Of a stretch of 64,000 nt of DNA, positions 28,332-37,794 are shown one piece after another. Source of the DNA: Parafrankia irregularis (GTDB lineage: Bacteria; Actinomycetota; Actinomycetes; Frankiales; Frankiaceae); assembly GCF_001536285.1 (NCBI RefSeq), contig NZ_FAOZ01000017.1, positions 1 through 64,000 on the forward strand. Reading direction: 5' to 3'. Under the pieces are notes generated by a model. The model did no database searches, had not been told where the DNA came from, and worked only from the letters and a program-made list of their open reading frames with translations. Both the position numbers and the translations under genes were made by a program. The first letter of the stretch is position 1. Every line of letters starts with the position of its first letter.

Positions 28332-29837
28332 CTACGCCTGTGCGCCCGAAGGCGCTGGGCTCGGCCGCTTCACGGCCTTCTGCTTCGCGCGCACGCCCTC
28401 CTCGACCCGATTACCGAGAGTCCTGTCGACGTTGCGCCAGTACTCGAACGCGCGCACCAGCACCGGCTCGCTGACACCGTCGAGGAGGTGGCCGACGATG
28501 TTGTCGACGAGCCGCGTCCGGGCCGCGTCGTCGAGAACCTCCCGGACCATGGTGCCGGCCTGGCCCCAGTCGTCGTCGTCACGGCGCAGGGTGTAGGCGG
28601 TGCGGACCATCTCGCCGTCGGCGAACCAGTGGCCACCGTCGTCGGTCAGCTCCGGCTGGGCCACCGGGCCGCCGTAGGAGTTCGGTGCGTAGACCGGGTC
28701 GGAGGCGTTCTGGATACGCATCGCCCCGTCCTTGGCATAGCTGTGGACGGGTACCTTCGGCGTGTTCACCGGAATCTGCTTGTAGTTCACTCCGAGCCGG
28801 GCGCGATGGGCGTCGGCATAGCTGAACCCGCGGGCCAGCAGCATCTTGTCCGGCGACAGGCCGGTACCGGCGACAAGATTGTTCGGCTCGAACGCGGCCT
28901 GTTCCATCTCGGCGTGGTAGTCGGTGACGTTGCGGTTCAGCGTGAGGCGGCCGACCTCCCGCAGCGGGTAGTCCTTGTGCGGCCACACCTTGGTCAGGTC
29001 GAACGGGTTGAACCGATAGGACTTCGCCTCGTCGAACGGCATGATCTGCATCTTGAGGGTCCAGCTCGGGAAATCCCCGTCCCGGATGTGCTCGTACAGG
29101 TCACGCTGATGGTAGTCGGCGTCGGCCGCGGCCAGCCTGTCGGCGTCCTCCTGGACGAGGAAGTCGATCCCCTGATCGGTCTTGAAGTGGTACTTCACCC
29201 AGAACCGCTCACCCGCCGCGTTGATCCACATGTAGGTGTGGCTGGAGTAGCCGTTCATGTGCCGCCAGGTCCGCGGGATGCCGCGGTCACCCATCAGCCA
29301 GGTCACCTGGTGGGCGGACTCCGGCGAAAGGGTCCAGAAATCCCACTGCATGTCATGGTCGCGCAGGTTGTTGTCCAGGCGGCGCTTCTGCGACCGGATG
29401 AAGTGCTGGAACTTCATCGGATCCCGGACGAAGAACACCGGCGTGTTGTTCCCGACGATGTCCAGGTTTCCTTCCGAGGTGTAGAACTTCACCGCGAACC
29501 CACGGGGGTCACGCCAGGTGTCCGGGCTGCCCCGTTCCCCCGCCACCGTGGAGAACCGGATCAGCACGTCCGTCTTCGTCCCGGGCTGGAAAACCGCCGC
29601 CCGGGTGAAGGCACTGACGTCCTTCGTGACGTCGAACACCCCGAACGCCCCACCTCCCTTCGCATGTGGCTGACGCTCCGGAATGCGCTCCCGGTTGAAG
29701 TTCGCCATCTGCTCAATCAGATAATGATCCTGGAGCAGCAGCGGACCGTCCGCCCCTACGCTCAGCGAATGCTCGTCGCTGGCGACAGGTATCCCCGCGT
29801 CGGTGGTCGTAGGACGACGCTTCTGTGTTGTCACCAC
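28332..29837 (-). CDS. katA: Monofunctional haem catalase (clade 3, small subunit)
   Basis: This 501-aa catalase has the distal His58 ([13 protein letters not shown]), the [27 protein letters not shown] core, the distal Asn region ([12 protein letters not shown]) and the proximal Tyr region ([23 protein letters not shown]). Its length fits the NADPH-binding small-subunit class. It decomposes hydrogen peroxide in the cytoplasm. The start is GTG 29837 (or the adjacent GTG 29834) with GAGGAG upstream. No regulator adjoins it. Peroxide from the flavin monooxygenases in the region is a plausible load. Confidence 0.95.
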   Translation of the reverse strand: MVTTQKRRPTTTDAGIPVASDEHSLSVGADGPLLLQDHYLIEQMANFNRERIPERQPHAKGGGAFGVFDVTKDVSAFTRAAVFQPGTKTDVLIRFSTVAGERGSPDTWRDPRGFAVKFYTSEGNLDIVGNNTPVFFVRDPMKFQHFIRSQKRRLDNNLRDHDMQWDFWTLSPESAHQVTWLMGDRGIPRTWRHMNGYSSHTYMWINAAGERFWVKYHFKTDQGIDFLVQEDADRLAAADADYHQRDLYEHIRDGDFPSWTLKMQIMPFDEAKSYRFNPFDLTKVWPHKDYPLREVGRLTLNRNVTDYHAEMEQAAFEPNNLVAGTGLSPDKMLLARGFSYADAHRARLGVNYKQIPVNTPKVPVHSYAKDGAMRIQNASDPVYAPNSYGGPVAQPELTDDGGHWFADGEMVRTAYTLRRDDDDWGQAGTMVREVLDDAARTRLVDNIVGHLLDGVSEPVLVRAFEYWRNVDRTLGNRVEEGVRAKQKAVKRPSPAPSGAQA

Positions 29838-30249
29838 GCACTCCTCATTCTGCTGACATCTGCATTGATCGGGTCGATTCGCCGCCCGCCCGACTCGGCT
29901 CCACGTTGTCGTCCCGCAGTCGATCAGTCGCCCCGCAGCCCGTCACCAGCCTCGGAGCGGACCGAGCCGCGGAGCAGACCGCCAGGAACCGCGGATCGCA
30001 CCGCTCCCTGCGCCTACCCGCCCACCGCCGTCACACACACCACCGCGCTGATCCATCGCCGCGACCCGTGAGCACCGGCATTCGCGGCCACCCGCCGGCC
30101 CGCGACACCAGGCCGCCGTGGGTGAATCAACGGGCAGGCGACGGGCCGACCGGAGGGCGGCCGTAGGCTGCACATGACGTGCGGGGGCACCACGGTCCCG
30201 GCGCGGACACCTGTCACACCAAGCCGGGACGGATGGAAGCGAGCAGGCC
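29838..30249. other. Intergenic region between catalase and first FxsA precursor
   Basis: This 412-base divergent gap must hold the catalase promoter (GCATTGATCGGG-type AT-richer stretch near 29865-29880) and that of the small precursor gene. The open frames here have non-coding composition. No convincing operator dyad or structured RNA was seen. Confidence 0.4.
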
Positions 30250-30435
30250 ATGGGCGACGCAGCGTTCGAGATCGAGTCGACGTTGCCGGACCTCACCGAT
30301 CTCGATCTCGCGTCCCTGGAGGCCGCCCCGGGCGACGCCGTCGGCAACGCCATCCTGGCCCGCGGGTTGAGCCGGCTCCGCACCGCGGCGCTGAACCCGG
30401 ACGGCGCAGTAGCCGGCTTCGCGTCGAGCGCGTGA
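30250..30435 (+). CDS. fxsA: FxSxx-COOH RiPP precursor peptide 1
   Basis: This 61-aa peptide ends exactly in Phe57-Ala-Ser59-Ser-Ala61, the hallmark FxSxx-COOH terminus of radical-SAM-modified precursors. The leader contains FEIESTLPDLTDLDL and a second helical part (NAILARGLSRLRTAAL) before the short VAGFASSA core. The ATG at 30250 has GGAAGCGAG upstream; an ATG at 30234 is an alternative start in another frame and is not used. By family knowledge the radical SAM enzyme FxsB would crosslink the aromatic residue within the F-x-S motif into a small cyclophane. The gene converges on the first FxsT-type gene and lies 6 kb from the maturase. Confidence 0.85.
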   Translation: MGDAAFEIESTLPDLTDLDLASLEAAPGDAVGNAILARGLSRLRTAALNPDGAVAGFASSA

Positions 30436-30471
30436 AGCCGTCGGGCGGGTGTGTGAAGCCGTCGGGCGGGT
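30432..30471 (+). repeat. Tandem 21-bp repeat at the fxsA stop codon
   Basis: Two identical 19-base copies (gtgaagccgtcgggcgggt) with a period of 21 bases, the first overlapping the precursor stop codon TGA. It occupies the 82-base gap before the convergent FxsT stop at 30518. A third partial copy (tgcggctgtcgggcgg) follows. It may contribute a terminator. Confidence 0.8.
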
Positions 30472-30517
30472 GCGGCTGTCGGGCGGTGCTGCGATGCCGG
30501 GCAGGCTCCCAGGGCCG

Positions 30518-33500
30518 TCAGGGCGGCGGCGGGTCGATGCAGAGGTCGGCACGACCGTTCGATCGCAGGCTTGCCAGCAGAGAGTCGTCTTCCTCGAAGT
30601 TCGTCGCGAGTTCGGCGAGGACCGTCGAGCGCAGCGCGCGGGCACCGGCCTCGTCACCCAGCGCCTGATGATCCGCAGCGAGATTGATGGACACCAGCAG
30701 GGCTGCCGGGGCCTCATCGCCCAGCCGGGCACCGAGCTGCCGCACCGCTTCCTCGTCGATCTGTCGCGCCGCGGCGAACTGGCCAAGGTCGAACAGGCAG
30801 TTCGCCAGATTCACCGAGCATGCGACCGCGAATGGATGGTTCTCCGCCAGTGATTCGCGAATCCGTTGCCTCGTCTGGTTCGCCAGGTCGAGCGCGGAGC
30901 GTGGCTCCCCACACAACCGGGTCGCGATGATGAGGCCGTTGGCAGCCGCGAGAGCGGACAGGTCGCGCACCCCGAGCCTGTCGTCCGCGCGCCGAACGGT
31001 GTCCGACGCCAGCTCACGGGCCTGCGGAGCCGCTCCCGCGAGGCATCGGGAGTTCACCAGACCCACCGCGGACGCCAGAGTGATCGGCTGGTTTTCCCCG
31101 ACATACTGACGAAGTTTCCCGAAAGCTTCCCCTGCGAGGCTCAGGGAACGCCCGAGCTGCCCCACCCAGCGCAGCGAGACCGCGTGGTTGGCCATGGTTC
31201 GCAGCGTATCCGGATGGTCTTCGCCAAGGACGCGGCGGCTGTTCCCCAAGGTTTGTTCCAGCAACTCGGCTGATTCCCGGTACCGGCCGAGCTCCCGCAG
31301 ATCACGGGCATAGCTGTCTGCATACTGCAGCGTCAGGATGTCGTCGTCGCCGTACATCCTGCGCTGTCTGTCGTAGGCCTCCTTCCCCGTCACAAGCGCA
31401 TGTTTGAAATCGCCCACGAAACGCAGGGAGACGGCAAGGTTGTTCGCCGACTTGATCTTCTCCCTGCTGTCGAGGCCCGAGATCTGGTGATAGCGGTGAT
31501 ACGTGGCCTCGTCGAGTTCGCGGGCTTCCTGGTAGTTACCTGTTCCGCGCAGGTCGCCGCCCAGCGCCATGGCAGCACGCAGTGCCAGCGGGTCGCTCGG
31601 GCCGAAGCGACGGTCCAGGCTGTCGCGCGCCCGCCGGTCCAGTTCGTGGGCCTGCTCGGCCTCGCCGAGCGCGCGGTAGCTGTCCGCCAGGTCCAGGCAG
31701 AGCTCCAGCGTCCGCGCGTCGTCCGCACCGAACTGGCCTCGCCAGACCTCCAGAGTCCGCTGCGCCAGATCACGGCAACCGCCGTGGTCGCGCTGCATGT
31801 AGAGATAGCGGACCTGGTTGCGGACCACTCGGGCCGCGGTCTCGTCCCGGGACGAGATCAGACCCGAGGGCTCCAGATGCGGCCTGATCTGGTCATAACG
31901 CGGCCAGTTGGCCGGGTCGTCGGCGTTACCCGGATCCGCTGCGCCGAGGAGCGCATGTACCCGTGCACGAGTCAGCGTTCGTTGCTCGGATGCGAGATCC
32001 TCCCGGATGACCGTCTGGACGAGGCGGTGCATCACCAGGGTCCGCCGCTGCGGATCGAGCCTCGCAAGCGCGTGGTCAACCAGCTGCCGGACGGCCTCCC
32101 CCAGCATGATGTCGTCACGGAAGCGCTGGTCGTCGGCATCCGCCAGAACCGCAAGCCCGACGCTTGCGAAAAGATCGAGGCTGATCGGTTCGGGGCCGAA
32201 GAAGGCGCAGAGCTGTGCCAGCCGCGCCGCCGCGGGTGCCCGGTCACGCAGGCGCTGCATCGACAGCAACCAGGTGCGGAAAACCCGCGGCGGATAGACA
32301 GGAGCCTCCTCGTCCAACAGCAACGGCCCAGGGCTGTCCTCAAGGAGCTGCAGGTACCGCTCAGCCGGCATGCCGGTCCTGGAATGCCACGCCCCAGCGT
32401 GATCAAGAGCCAACGGCAGGTCTCCCAGCGCTTCGGCGAGCCGAGTCGCGGTCTCCTCCGTCAGCCCGGGAGCACGCAGCAGCAGCAGGCCGATGCTTTC
32501 CCGACGGCTGAACAGGTCTATCTCCAGCAGAGACTGCTGGCCCCAGTCGCGGCTGCGCGAGGTGACGATCACATGGCCGGGCCCGGGCGGAATCAGCGGA
32601 AGGATCTCGCCGGGGACCTCGGCGTTGTCGAAGACCAACAGCCACCGCCGGTAGGGCACTCCGCGGCGAAGCGCGTCAACGACATCCGCGCCGCCCTCCC
32701 GACCGTTCCGGGTGGTCAGGCCCAGATCGACGGCCAGGCGGTTCAGCCCAGTGCGGACGAGCGCCATCTGGTCACACCCGAACCAGTAGACGAGGTCGTA
32801 GCTGGCACCGAACCGGAAGACGTACTCGGCCGCCAGCTGGGTCTTTCCGACTCCACCGAGCCCCTGCAGCACCTGGCAGTGCACCGGCGGCCCGTCCAGA
32901 CCGAGGAAACTGTCACGCAGGCTCGCGAGCAGTTCCTCGCGGCCGACAAAGGCCGGGTTACGCACCGGCACTCCCTCCCAGACGCGCGGCGGCGCCCCGG
33001 GAAAGCGGACCTCCTCCCCGAACCTGGACGTCAGGATGGTCGCCGGCGCCGGTTGCGACGGCTTGCCCGCAGCCGCCGCAAGTGCTCGGCGCGCGCGTGC
33101 GCCGTCGAGGCCGACGAGGTCAGCCACATCCCGGCCCGCGATCTCCGGCGACAGCCGGATCTCCTCAACCCGCACCGGAACGAGCAGGCGTTGTGCACCG
33201 TCGGGATCGAGCACGACCATGCGCCGCCACCGCTCGAGCGCCGCGGGCAGCTGCAGGTAGGTCCGGGAGAAGATCGCCACCAGGCGGCGGCGCCCGACCG
33301 CCCCCTCCAGCGGGCCGCCGGTGACCTTGGTAGTCGAGTCGATCGGATCCGCGATGACGCGGAAGCCCGCCTCCTCCAGCTCGGCAGCGGCCCAGTCCGC
33401 CCACGGACGGTCGGCGGACGAGTAACTGAGCACGACCTCGGTGGGAATCGTCACCCGGGCCCGCTCGAAGACCTCCAGAGTCTCGCGTCGCCGCAGCTCG

Positions 33501-34480
33501 TCCTGCGGGGGCAGTTCGCTCACCACCCCGCGGGTGAGATGCGAGGTCAGCCGCTCGTAGGCGGCGAGCAGGGTGCCCTCCTGACGGGGCCGGTCACCGA
33601 AGACGGCCAGTATCTCCTCATAGGCGTAATACGGCTTGTATGGAACTTCCACGTCGCCCCAGTACCGTTCCTTCTCCAGGTCGTCCATATCCCGGAGAAA
33701 GGAGTTGAACGCGGCCCGCGCCACGTCACGCCCCAGCTCCAGCCGGCGTTGCTCACCGTCGTCCGCCCGCATGAGAACTGGGAGCAGGCGGATGGTCCGG
33801 CCGTCCCCCTGCGCGTCGATGGAACGCGCGACCGATACGGCACCATCGATGCTCTGGCTACTCAGGGTGAAACAGTTCACCACGACGTCGGGTAGCTGCA
33901 CCGTGCAGATTCCCGCGGTGTCACTCAGACCCGTCCTGCTGTCGATGAGAATCCAGTCGTAGGACGAGCGCATGTCGGCCCGCAGCGCGTCAATGAAATC
34001 ACCCCCTCCCTGCTGCTCGTAGAAGGTGTTCCAGTCGAAGGTGTTGACCCGCTGCGCGTAGGCGGCATCGTGGCGGCCCGAACAGACGAAGTCGATGGTT
34101 CCGCCCGAGGCGAAGGGCCAGGTCAGCGACACCGCATACTGCATGACCTCGGTGGACCTCGCGAACCATTCCTCCTCTCCCGGGCCCTGCGGTGACATCA
34201 CCGCGATCGCGAAATCCCAGATCATGTCCATGACTCCGCGGGTGGAACGAAGATCGGGATCATGCAGAAACGGATGGAAGTAGCGGTGCAGCCCAGGTGC
34301 TTCGAGATCCCAGTCCACGACGAGGACGCGGGATCCGTTGCTTGCCAACAGCCAGGCGGTGTTGGCAAGAGCCATGGAGCGCCCCGTACCCCCCTTGTAC
34401 GAGTAGAAGGTGACGACCGTACCGGACGCCTCCGCGGGCACCTGTTCTTCGGAGACCCCCTCTTCGGACACCCTCATCAC
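30518..34480 (-). CDS. fxsT: FxSxx system protein: ParA-like / TIR-like / NB-ARC / TPR (FxsT type)
   Basis: This 1320-aa protein has four parts. Residues 20-330 are a SIMIBI/ParA-MinD-like ATPase with the deviant Walker A KGGTGRS (29-35) and VVDWDLEAPGLHRY. Residues about 345-480 are TIR-like (VVLSYSSADRPWADWAAAELEEAGF). Residues about 500-860 are an NB-ARC STAND ATPase with GLGGVGKTQ near 540 and WLLVFDNAE. The remainder holds about ten TPRs. The start GTG 34480 overlaps the fxsC stop (GTGA); ATG 34477 is nearly equivalent. Members of this family are consistently linked to FxSxx-COOH loci, where their role is unknown; signalling or resistance is a fair guess. A second, shorter relative lies at 39641. 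Confidence 0.88.
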   Translation of the reverse strand: MMRVSEEGVSEEQVPAEASGTVVTFYSYKGGTGRSMALANTAWLLASNGSRVLVVDWDLEAPGLHRYFHPFLHDPDLRSTRGVMDMIWDFAIAVMSPQGPGEEEWFARSTEVMQYAVSLTWPFASGGTIDFVCSGRHDAAYAQRVNTFDWNTFYEQQGGGDFIDALRADMRSSYDWILIDSRTGLSDTAGICTVQLPDVVVNCFTLSSQSIDGAVSVARSIDAQGDGRTIRLLPVLMRADDGEQRRLELGRDVARAAFNSFLRDMDDLEKERYWGDVEVPYKPYYAYEEILAVFGDRPRQEGTLLAAYERLTSHLTRGVVSELPPQDELRRRETLEVFERARVTIPTEVVLSYSSADRPWADWAAAELEEAGFRVIADPIDSTTKVTGGPLEGAVGRRRLVAIFSRTYLQLPAALERWRRMVVLDPDGAQRLLVPVRVEEIRLSPEIAGRDVADLVGLDGARARRALAAAAGKPSQPAPATILTSRFGEEVRFPGAPPRVWEGVPVRNPAFVGREELLASLRDSFLGLDGPPVHCQVLQGLGGVGKTQLAAEYVFRFGASYDLVYWFGCDQMALVRTGLNRLAVDLGLTTRNGREGGADVVDALRRGVPYRRWLLVFDNAEVPGEILPLIPPGPGHVIVTSRSRDWGQQSLLEIDLFSRRESIGLLLLRAPGLTEETATRLAEALGDLPLALDHAGAWHSRTGMPAERYLQLLEDSPGPLLLDEEAPVYPPRVFRTWLLSMQRLRDRAPAAARLAQLCAFFGPEPISLDLFASVGLAVLADADDQRFRDDIMLGEAVRQLVDHALARLDPQRRTLVMHRLVQTVIREDLASEQRTLTRARVHALLGAADPGNADDPANWPRYDQIRPHLEPSGLISSRDETAARVVRNQVRYLYMQRDHGGCRDLAQRTLEVWRGQFGADDARTLELCLDLADSYRALGEAEQAHELDRRARDSLDRRFGPSDPLALRAAMALGGDLRGTGNYQEARELDEATYHRYHQISGLDSREKIKSANNLAVSLRFVGDFKHALVTGKEAYDRQRRMYGDDDILTLQYADSYARDLRELGRYRESAELLEQTLGNSRRVLGEDHPDTLRTMANHAVSLRWVGQLGRSLSLAGEAFGKLRQYVGENQPITLASAVGLVNSRCLAGAAPQARELASDTVRRADDRLGVRDLSALAAANGLIIATRLCGEPRSALDLANQTRQRIRESLAENHPFAVACSVNLANCLFDLGQFAAARQIDEEAVRQLGARLGDEAPAALLVSINLAADHQALGDEAGARALRSTVLAELATNFEEDDSLLASLRSNGRADLCIDPPPP

Positions 34481-35967
34481 GGCCCGGCCAGACGCGGTAG
34501 GCCACGCGCGGTCTTCGGCGCTCTGAAGATCCGCCTGTGCTCGAAGATCCGCGCCTGGGAGTCGACGATGATCTGGATCAGGGCCCGATCGAACTCCTCC
34601 CGGGAACGAATCTCCTCGCGAAACAACCTGTCCCGCCGCATCACGTTGTTCCGAAGCGCGCTCGCCAGCGTCTCCTTCAGGTGCTGAAGGTTCTCATGCG
34701 TCTCGAGATCGTCGGGATTAAAGGGAACCAGCACGCCCGACGTCGGCTCGTTGCGCCGGTCGTATTGGGTCAGCGCAAGGCGGAATTCGTCAAGCTTGGC
34801 CGCCCACATGTCGACCAGTAGAATCACGATCTCGTTGCGGGCCGTGGAGCGCTCCAGCAGATCCGCCACACCGTCGTCCAACCGGGTCACTGCCGAGGTC
34901 ATCCCCTGCCGCGCGGCGACCATCTGAGCCAGCACACACACCCGGTCGTCGTGCAGCGGGCGGTAGGGCGTCCATTCGTCGAAATCACTTCCATAGAAGT
35001 CCAGGTGCTCCCGCAGCACGGCGATCTCGTCGCGCGAGGTGGAGGCCAGAACGAAGGTCACGCGGCTGGGGCCACCCCCCTGCGTCTCCGGACGCGGTTG
35101 CGGCTGCCGGTGCCGGTGCCGGTGCGGCTCCTGGTGCGGATCCGGCGTCAGCTCCCGCTTCGGCTCCGGATCGACTGGAGGCTGCTGCGGCTCAGCGGAT
35201 CCCGGCGACCCCGATGGCCCAATCTCCTTCGAGGCCCCGGAAGGTTCCCCGCCGTCGCCCGCCAGAGGCCGGACCTGGAACATGTTGGGAACCTGGTCGA
35301 AGTCGATGACTTCCGGATGCGGGGGTAACGGTGACTCGTGGGCGAGCCGGACGATTCGGGTAGCCAGCGCCACCAGGAACTCCTGGTACATGTCATGGTT
35401 GCGATCCAGCTGCAGAAGGTACCGAAGACCCCTCTGCGCGTACGTCGTGCCCAACTCCTGGTGATCGTACTGCAACCGGAGGAACACTTTGGGCGGATCA
35501 CGCAAGGGCGTCCAGATGACCGGTAGCAGTACGGCGGGGCTGCCCTGCCCACCAGCAGCCGCGGCGCGAAGGCGCCCGTCGAACACCGTCCATTCACGGC
35601 CGCAGTACACACTCGCGAAGAACGTAGGAGAACACATCGCGACGAAGGTGCGGCATCGCGCGAGAGCCGCACCGAGCTCCGCCGACCAGTCCTGGCCCGG
35701 CTCGATGGAACGCCGGTCGAAGAACCCCACCGTGCTGGCGTCCGAGGCCCCGACCCGAAGGCGCACCTCGGCCCTGAGATCCTGGTGGAACCGCTCGAGA
35801 TAGGGCCCGTCGCCGCCGTCCGCCCGCGCATAGCTGAGGAAGAAGTAAAGCGGCCAGGCCTCGGGTTCCTCCTCCTCAGGCACTCCTGCGGGCACCAGTG
35901 TTTCCCGGCCCGTCGTGGCTGCCCGGGTGACCAGGCCGCACGGGCATTGGTGCCGCTCCGGGTGCAT
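34477..35967 (-). CDS. fxsC: TIR-like protein FxsC
   Basis: This protein is about 496 aa from the ATG at 35967. The N-terminal TIR-like domain (about 38-190) reads YFFLSYARADGGDGPYLERFHQDL, then FFDRRSIEPGQDWSAEL and VAMCSPTFFASVYCGREW. A Pro/Gln/His-rich linker with PEPKRE, DPHQEPHRHRHRQP follows (about 250-290). The C-terminal domain (about 295-496) is the FxsC-specific region (RVTFVLASTSRDEI, YGSDFDEWTPYRP, EIVILLVDMW). The longer open frame up to 36243 has implausible sequence and would run across the dyad at 36119. GTG codons near 35880-35895 are alternative starts. It is coupled to fxsT and divergent from the second precursor. Confidence 0.85.
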   Translation of the reverse strand: MHPERHQCPCGLVTRAATTGRETLVPAGVPEEEEPEAWPLYFFLSYARADGGDGPYLERFHQDLRAEVRLRVGASDASTVGFFDRRSIEPGQDWSAELGAALARCRTFVAMCSPTFFASVYCGREWTVFDGRLRAAAAGGQGSPAVLLPVIWTPLRDPPKVFLRLQYDHQELGTTYAQRGLRYLLQLDRNHDMYQEFLVALATRIVRLAHESPLPPHPEVIDFDQVPNMFQVRPLAGDGGEPSGASKEIGPSGSPGSAEPQQPPVDPEPKRELTPDPHQEPHRHRHRQPQPRPETQGGGPSRVTFVLASTSRDEIAVLREHLDFYGSDFDEWTPYRPLHDDRVCVLAQMVAARQGMTSAVTRLDDGVADLLERSTARNEIVILLVDMWAAKLDEFRLALTQYDRRNEPTSGVLVPFNPDDLETHENLQHLKETLASALRNNVMRRDRLFREEIRSREEFDRALIQIIVDSQARIFEHRRIFRAPKTARGLPRLAGP

Positions 35968-36118
35968 GCAGGACGCCCTGCCGACCGACGCTCTTGCCCG
36001 GCATCGATTGGCCCCTCTCCCGCGGTGTCGGGCCACCGCACTGCGTACACAGGCCCAGATCGGTCTGCCTGAGCCGAGTTGAACCGCCCCGAGGGGGGTG
36101 GCAACAGATTCTACGACG

Positions 36119-36140
36119 TCCTCCGCACACGTGCGGAGGA
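36119..36140. promoter_or_regulatory. Perfect 10+2+10 operator dyad in the FxS divergent region
   Basis: TCCTCCGCAC and GTGCGGAGGA are exact reverse complements around two bases. The site lies in the 388-base gap 35968-36355, 152 bases upstream of the fxsC start and 216 upstream of the second precursor. It is the only strong symmetric element in the gap and the best candidate for coordinated control of both halves of the locus. No DNA-binding regulator is encoded in the cluster itself. Confidence 0.65.
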
Positions 36141-36355
36141 TGTTGGCGCACCCCCGGAGTTCGCAAGAAACGGCTGGCTCGATCCCGGCGGCCGCAAATA
36201 CAGCGAAGAGGCAGACAAAACCAGCAAACGATGGGATCGCCACCAGCCCACAAGCTGCGGGTACGGCGCGGCGACGACGGATTCATGCGCGGTAGCGGCG
36301 CCTGCCGCCCTAACCGACTAGATTGGAGGATCCAAGGTGGAGGAGGCGGTACCAG

Positions 36356-36526
36356 ATGGACCGATCGTCGCCCGAGATCGAGACGCTCCTGCCTGATGTC
36401 GGAGGTTGCTACCTCGACGAGCTGGCCGGCCACGAGAACAGGATCCTGCGGCAGGTGCGGCACCGGCTGGCGCGGGAGGCCACGAGGCTGGGTTCGGCCA
36501 CGGCCGGGTTTACATCCTCTGCCTGA
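36356..36526 (+). CDS. fxsA: FxSxx-COOH RiPP precursor peptide 2
   Basis: This 56-aa peptide ends in Phe52-Thr-Ser54-Ser-Ala56. Its leader shares the PEIETLLPDV element with precursor 1 (FEIESTLPDL) and also has a helical ILRQVRHRLAREATRL region, then TAGFTSSA. GGAGGAGG lies 9-10 bases before the ATG, a strong site. Unlike precursor 1 it contains Cys18, Tyr19, His26 and His36. It directly precedes the radical SAM gene, so it is the presumptive primary substrate. An overlapping GTG-started frame at 36323 reads the same frame with 11 extra residues and has no better site. Confidence 0.88.
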   Translation: MDRSSPEIETLLPDVGGCYLDELAGHENRILRQVRHRLAREATRLGSATAGFTSSA

Positions 36527-36555
36527 TCCTCGCCAGACCGGATGGTGCAAGCGAA

Positions 36556-37794
36556 TTGAATACCACCTCCGCCCAGGGTGTCGGCGGGCGCGCGGGCGAA
36601 TGGCCGGGCGACGAGCTCACGCTCACACGGCTGACCGGCCGAGGATGGCAGCCGGTGCCCTTTCGCCAGTTCGTCCTCAAGGTGAACAGCAGGTGCAATC
36701 TCTCCTGCACCTACTGCTACGTGTATCACCTGGCGGACCAGAGCTGGCGTCGGCAGCCGGTGACGATGAGCCGGGAGGTCGTGGCGGCCACGGCCGGCAG
36801 GATCGCGGCGCACGCGGCACGCCACCAGCTCACCCGGGTGGAGGTGATCCTCCATGGCGGTGAGCCCCTGCTGGCGGGCGCCGCCTTCCTCGATCACGTG
36901 GCCCGGCAGATCCGTTCCGCGGTCGCCCCCACCACGGACGTCGAGCTCACGGTTCAGACAAACGGCACACTTCTGACACCTTCCTTCCTGGCGCTATGCG
37001 CGGACGTCGGGATGAAGATCGGTGTGAGCGTGGACGGCGGCCCGGCAGACAATGACCGGCGGCGGGTCCGTCACGACGGCGGTGGGAGCCACGCCAGCGT
37101 CGAGGCAGGTCTGCGCCTGCTCACCTCCGAACGGTTCCGGCCGCTGCTGTCAGGCCTGCTGTGCGTGGTTGACCTGCACAGTGATCCGGTCACGGTCTAC
37201 GAGAACCTGCTGGCCTGGCAACCTCCGGCGATGGACTTTCTCCTTCCCCACGGGAACTGGACATCCCGACCGCCCGGCCGGGATGAGGACGAAGGACTGA
37301 CGCCCTACGGCGACTGGCTCGGCGCCCTCTTCGAGCGCTGGTACTCCGCGCCCGAGGACGAGACCGACATCCGCCTGTTCCTGGAGATCATCGTTCTTCT
37401 TCTCGGTGGAGACAGCCAGGTGGAGACCGTGGGGCTTTCGCCGTCGAGTGTTCTCGTCATCGAGACGGATGGCACGGTCGAACAGGTCGACGCGCTCAAG
37501 TCGGCCTACCCCGGGGCAGCGGCCACCGGGCTCACCGTCCTGCGGGACGACTTCGACGAGGCGTTCCACCATCCCGGCATCCTGGCCCGTCAAATCGGTG
37601 CCGCGGCGCTCGGTGCCGACTGTGCCGCCTGCCCGGTTCATCGGGTCTGCGGTGGCGGGTACTACCCCCATCGTTACCGGGCCGGCAGCGGCTTCCAGAA
37701 CCGATCCGTGTACTGTCCGGATCTGCTTGCTCTGATAAACCGGATCCACCGGCGGATCCAACCGGATATCGACAAGGTGCGGCGCTCGAAGTGA
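36556..37794 (+). CDS. fxsB: FxsB radical SAM/SPASM peptide maturase
   Basis: This protein is 412 aa from the TTG at 36556. The radical SAM core starts FRQFVLKVNSRCNLSCTYCYVYHLADQSW, with the cluster-binding Cys47, Cys51 and Cys54, then GGEPLL and VQTNGTLL. The C-terminal SPASM region has DCAACPVHRVCGGGYYPHRYRAGSGF and a final Cys, enough for auxiliary Fe-S clusters. FxsB enzymes form cyclophane crosslinks on FxSxx-COOH precursors. The start is uncertain: ATG 36406 would overlap most of the precursor gene in another frame, and 36556 has only a weak binding site, fitting translation coupled to the precursor. It is coupled by GTGA to the HExxH gene. Confidence 0.92.
   Translation: MNTTSAQGVGGRAGEWPGDELTLTRLTGRGWQPVPFRQFVLKVNSRCNLSCTYCYVYHLADQSWRRQPVTMSREVVAATAGRIAAHAARHQLTRVEVILHGGEPLLAGAAFLDHVARQIRSAVAPTTDVELTVQTNGTLLTPSFLALCADVGMKIGVSVDGGPADNDRRRVRHDGGGSHASVEAGLRLLTSERFRPLLSGLLCVVDLHSDPVTVYENLLAWQPPAMDFLLPHGNWTSRPPGRDEDEGLTPYGDWLGALFERWYSAPEDETDIRLFLEIIVLLLGGDSQVETVGLSPSSVLVIETDGTVEQVDALKSAYPGAAATGLTVLRDDFDEAFHHPGILARQIGAAALGADCAACPVHRVCGGGYYPHRYRAGSGFQNRSVYCPDLLALINRIHRRIQPDIDKVRRSK

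Noticed and set aside
36406..36555. Longer FxsB starting at ATG 36406
   Set aside because: It would overlap 121 bases of the second precursor in another frame, and the added residues show no domain. Kept only as a stated alternative.
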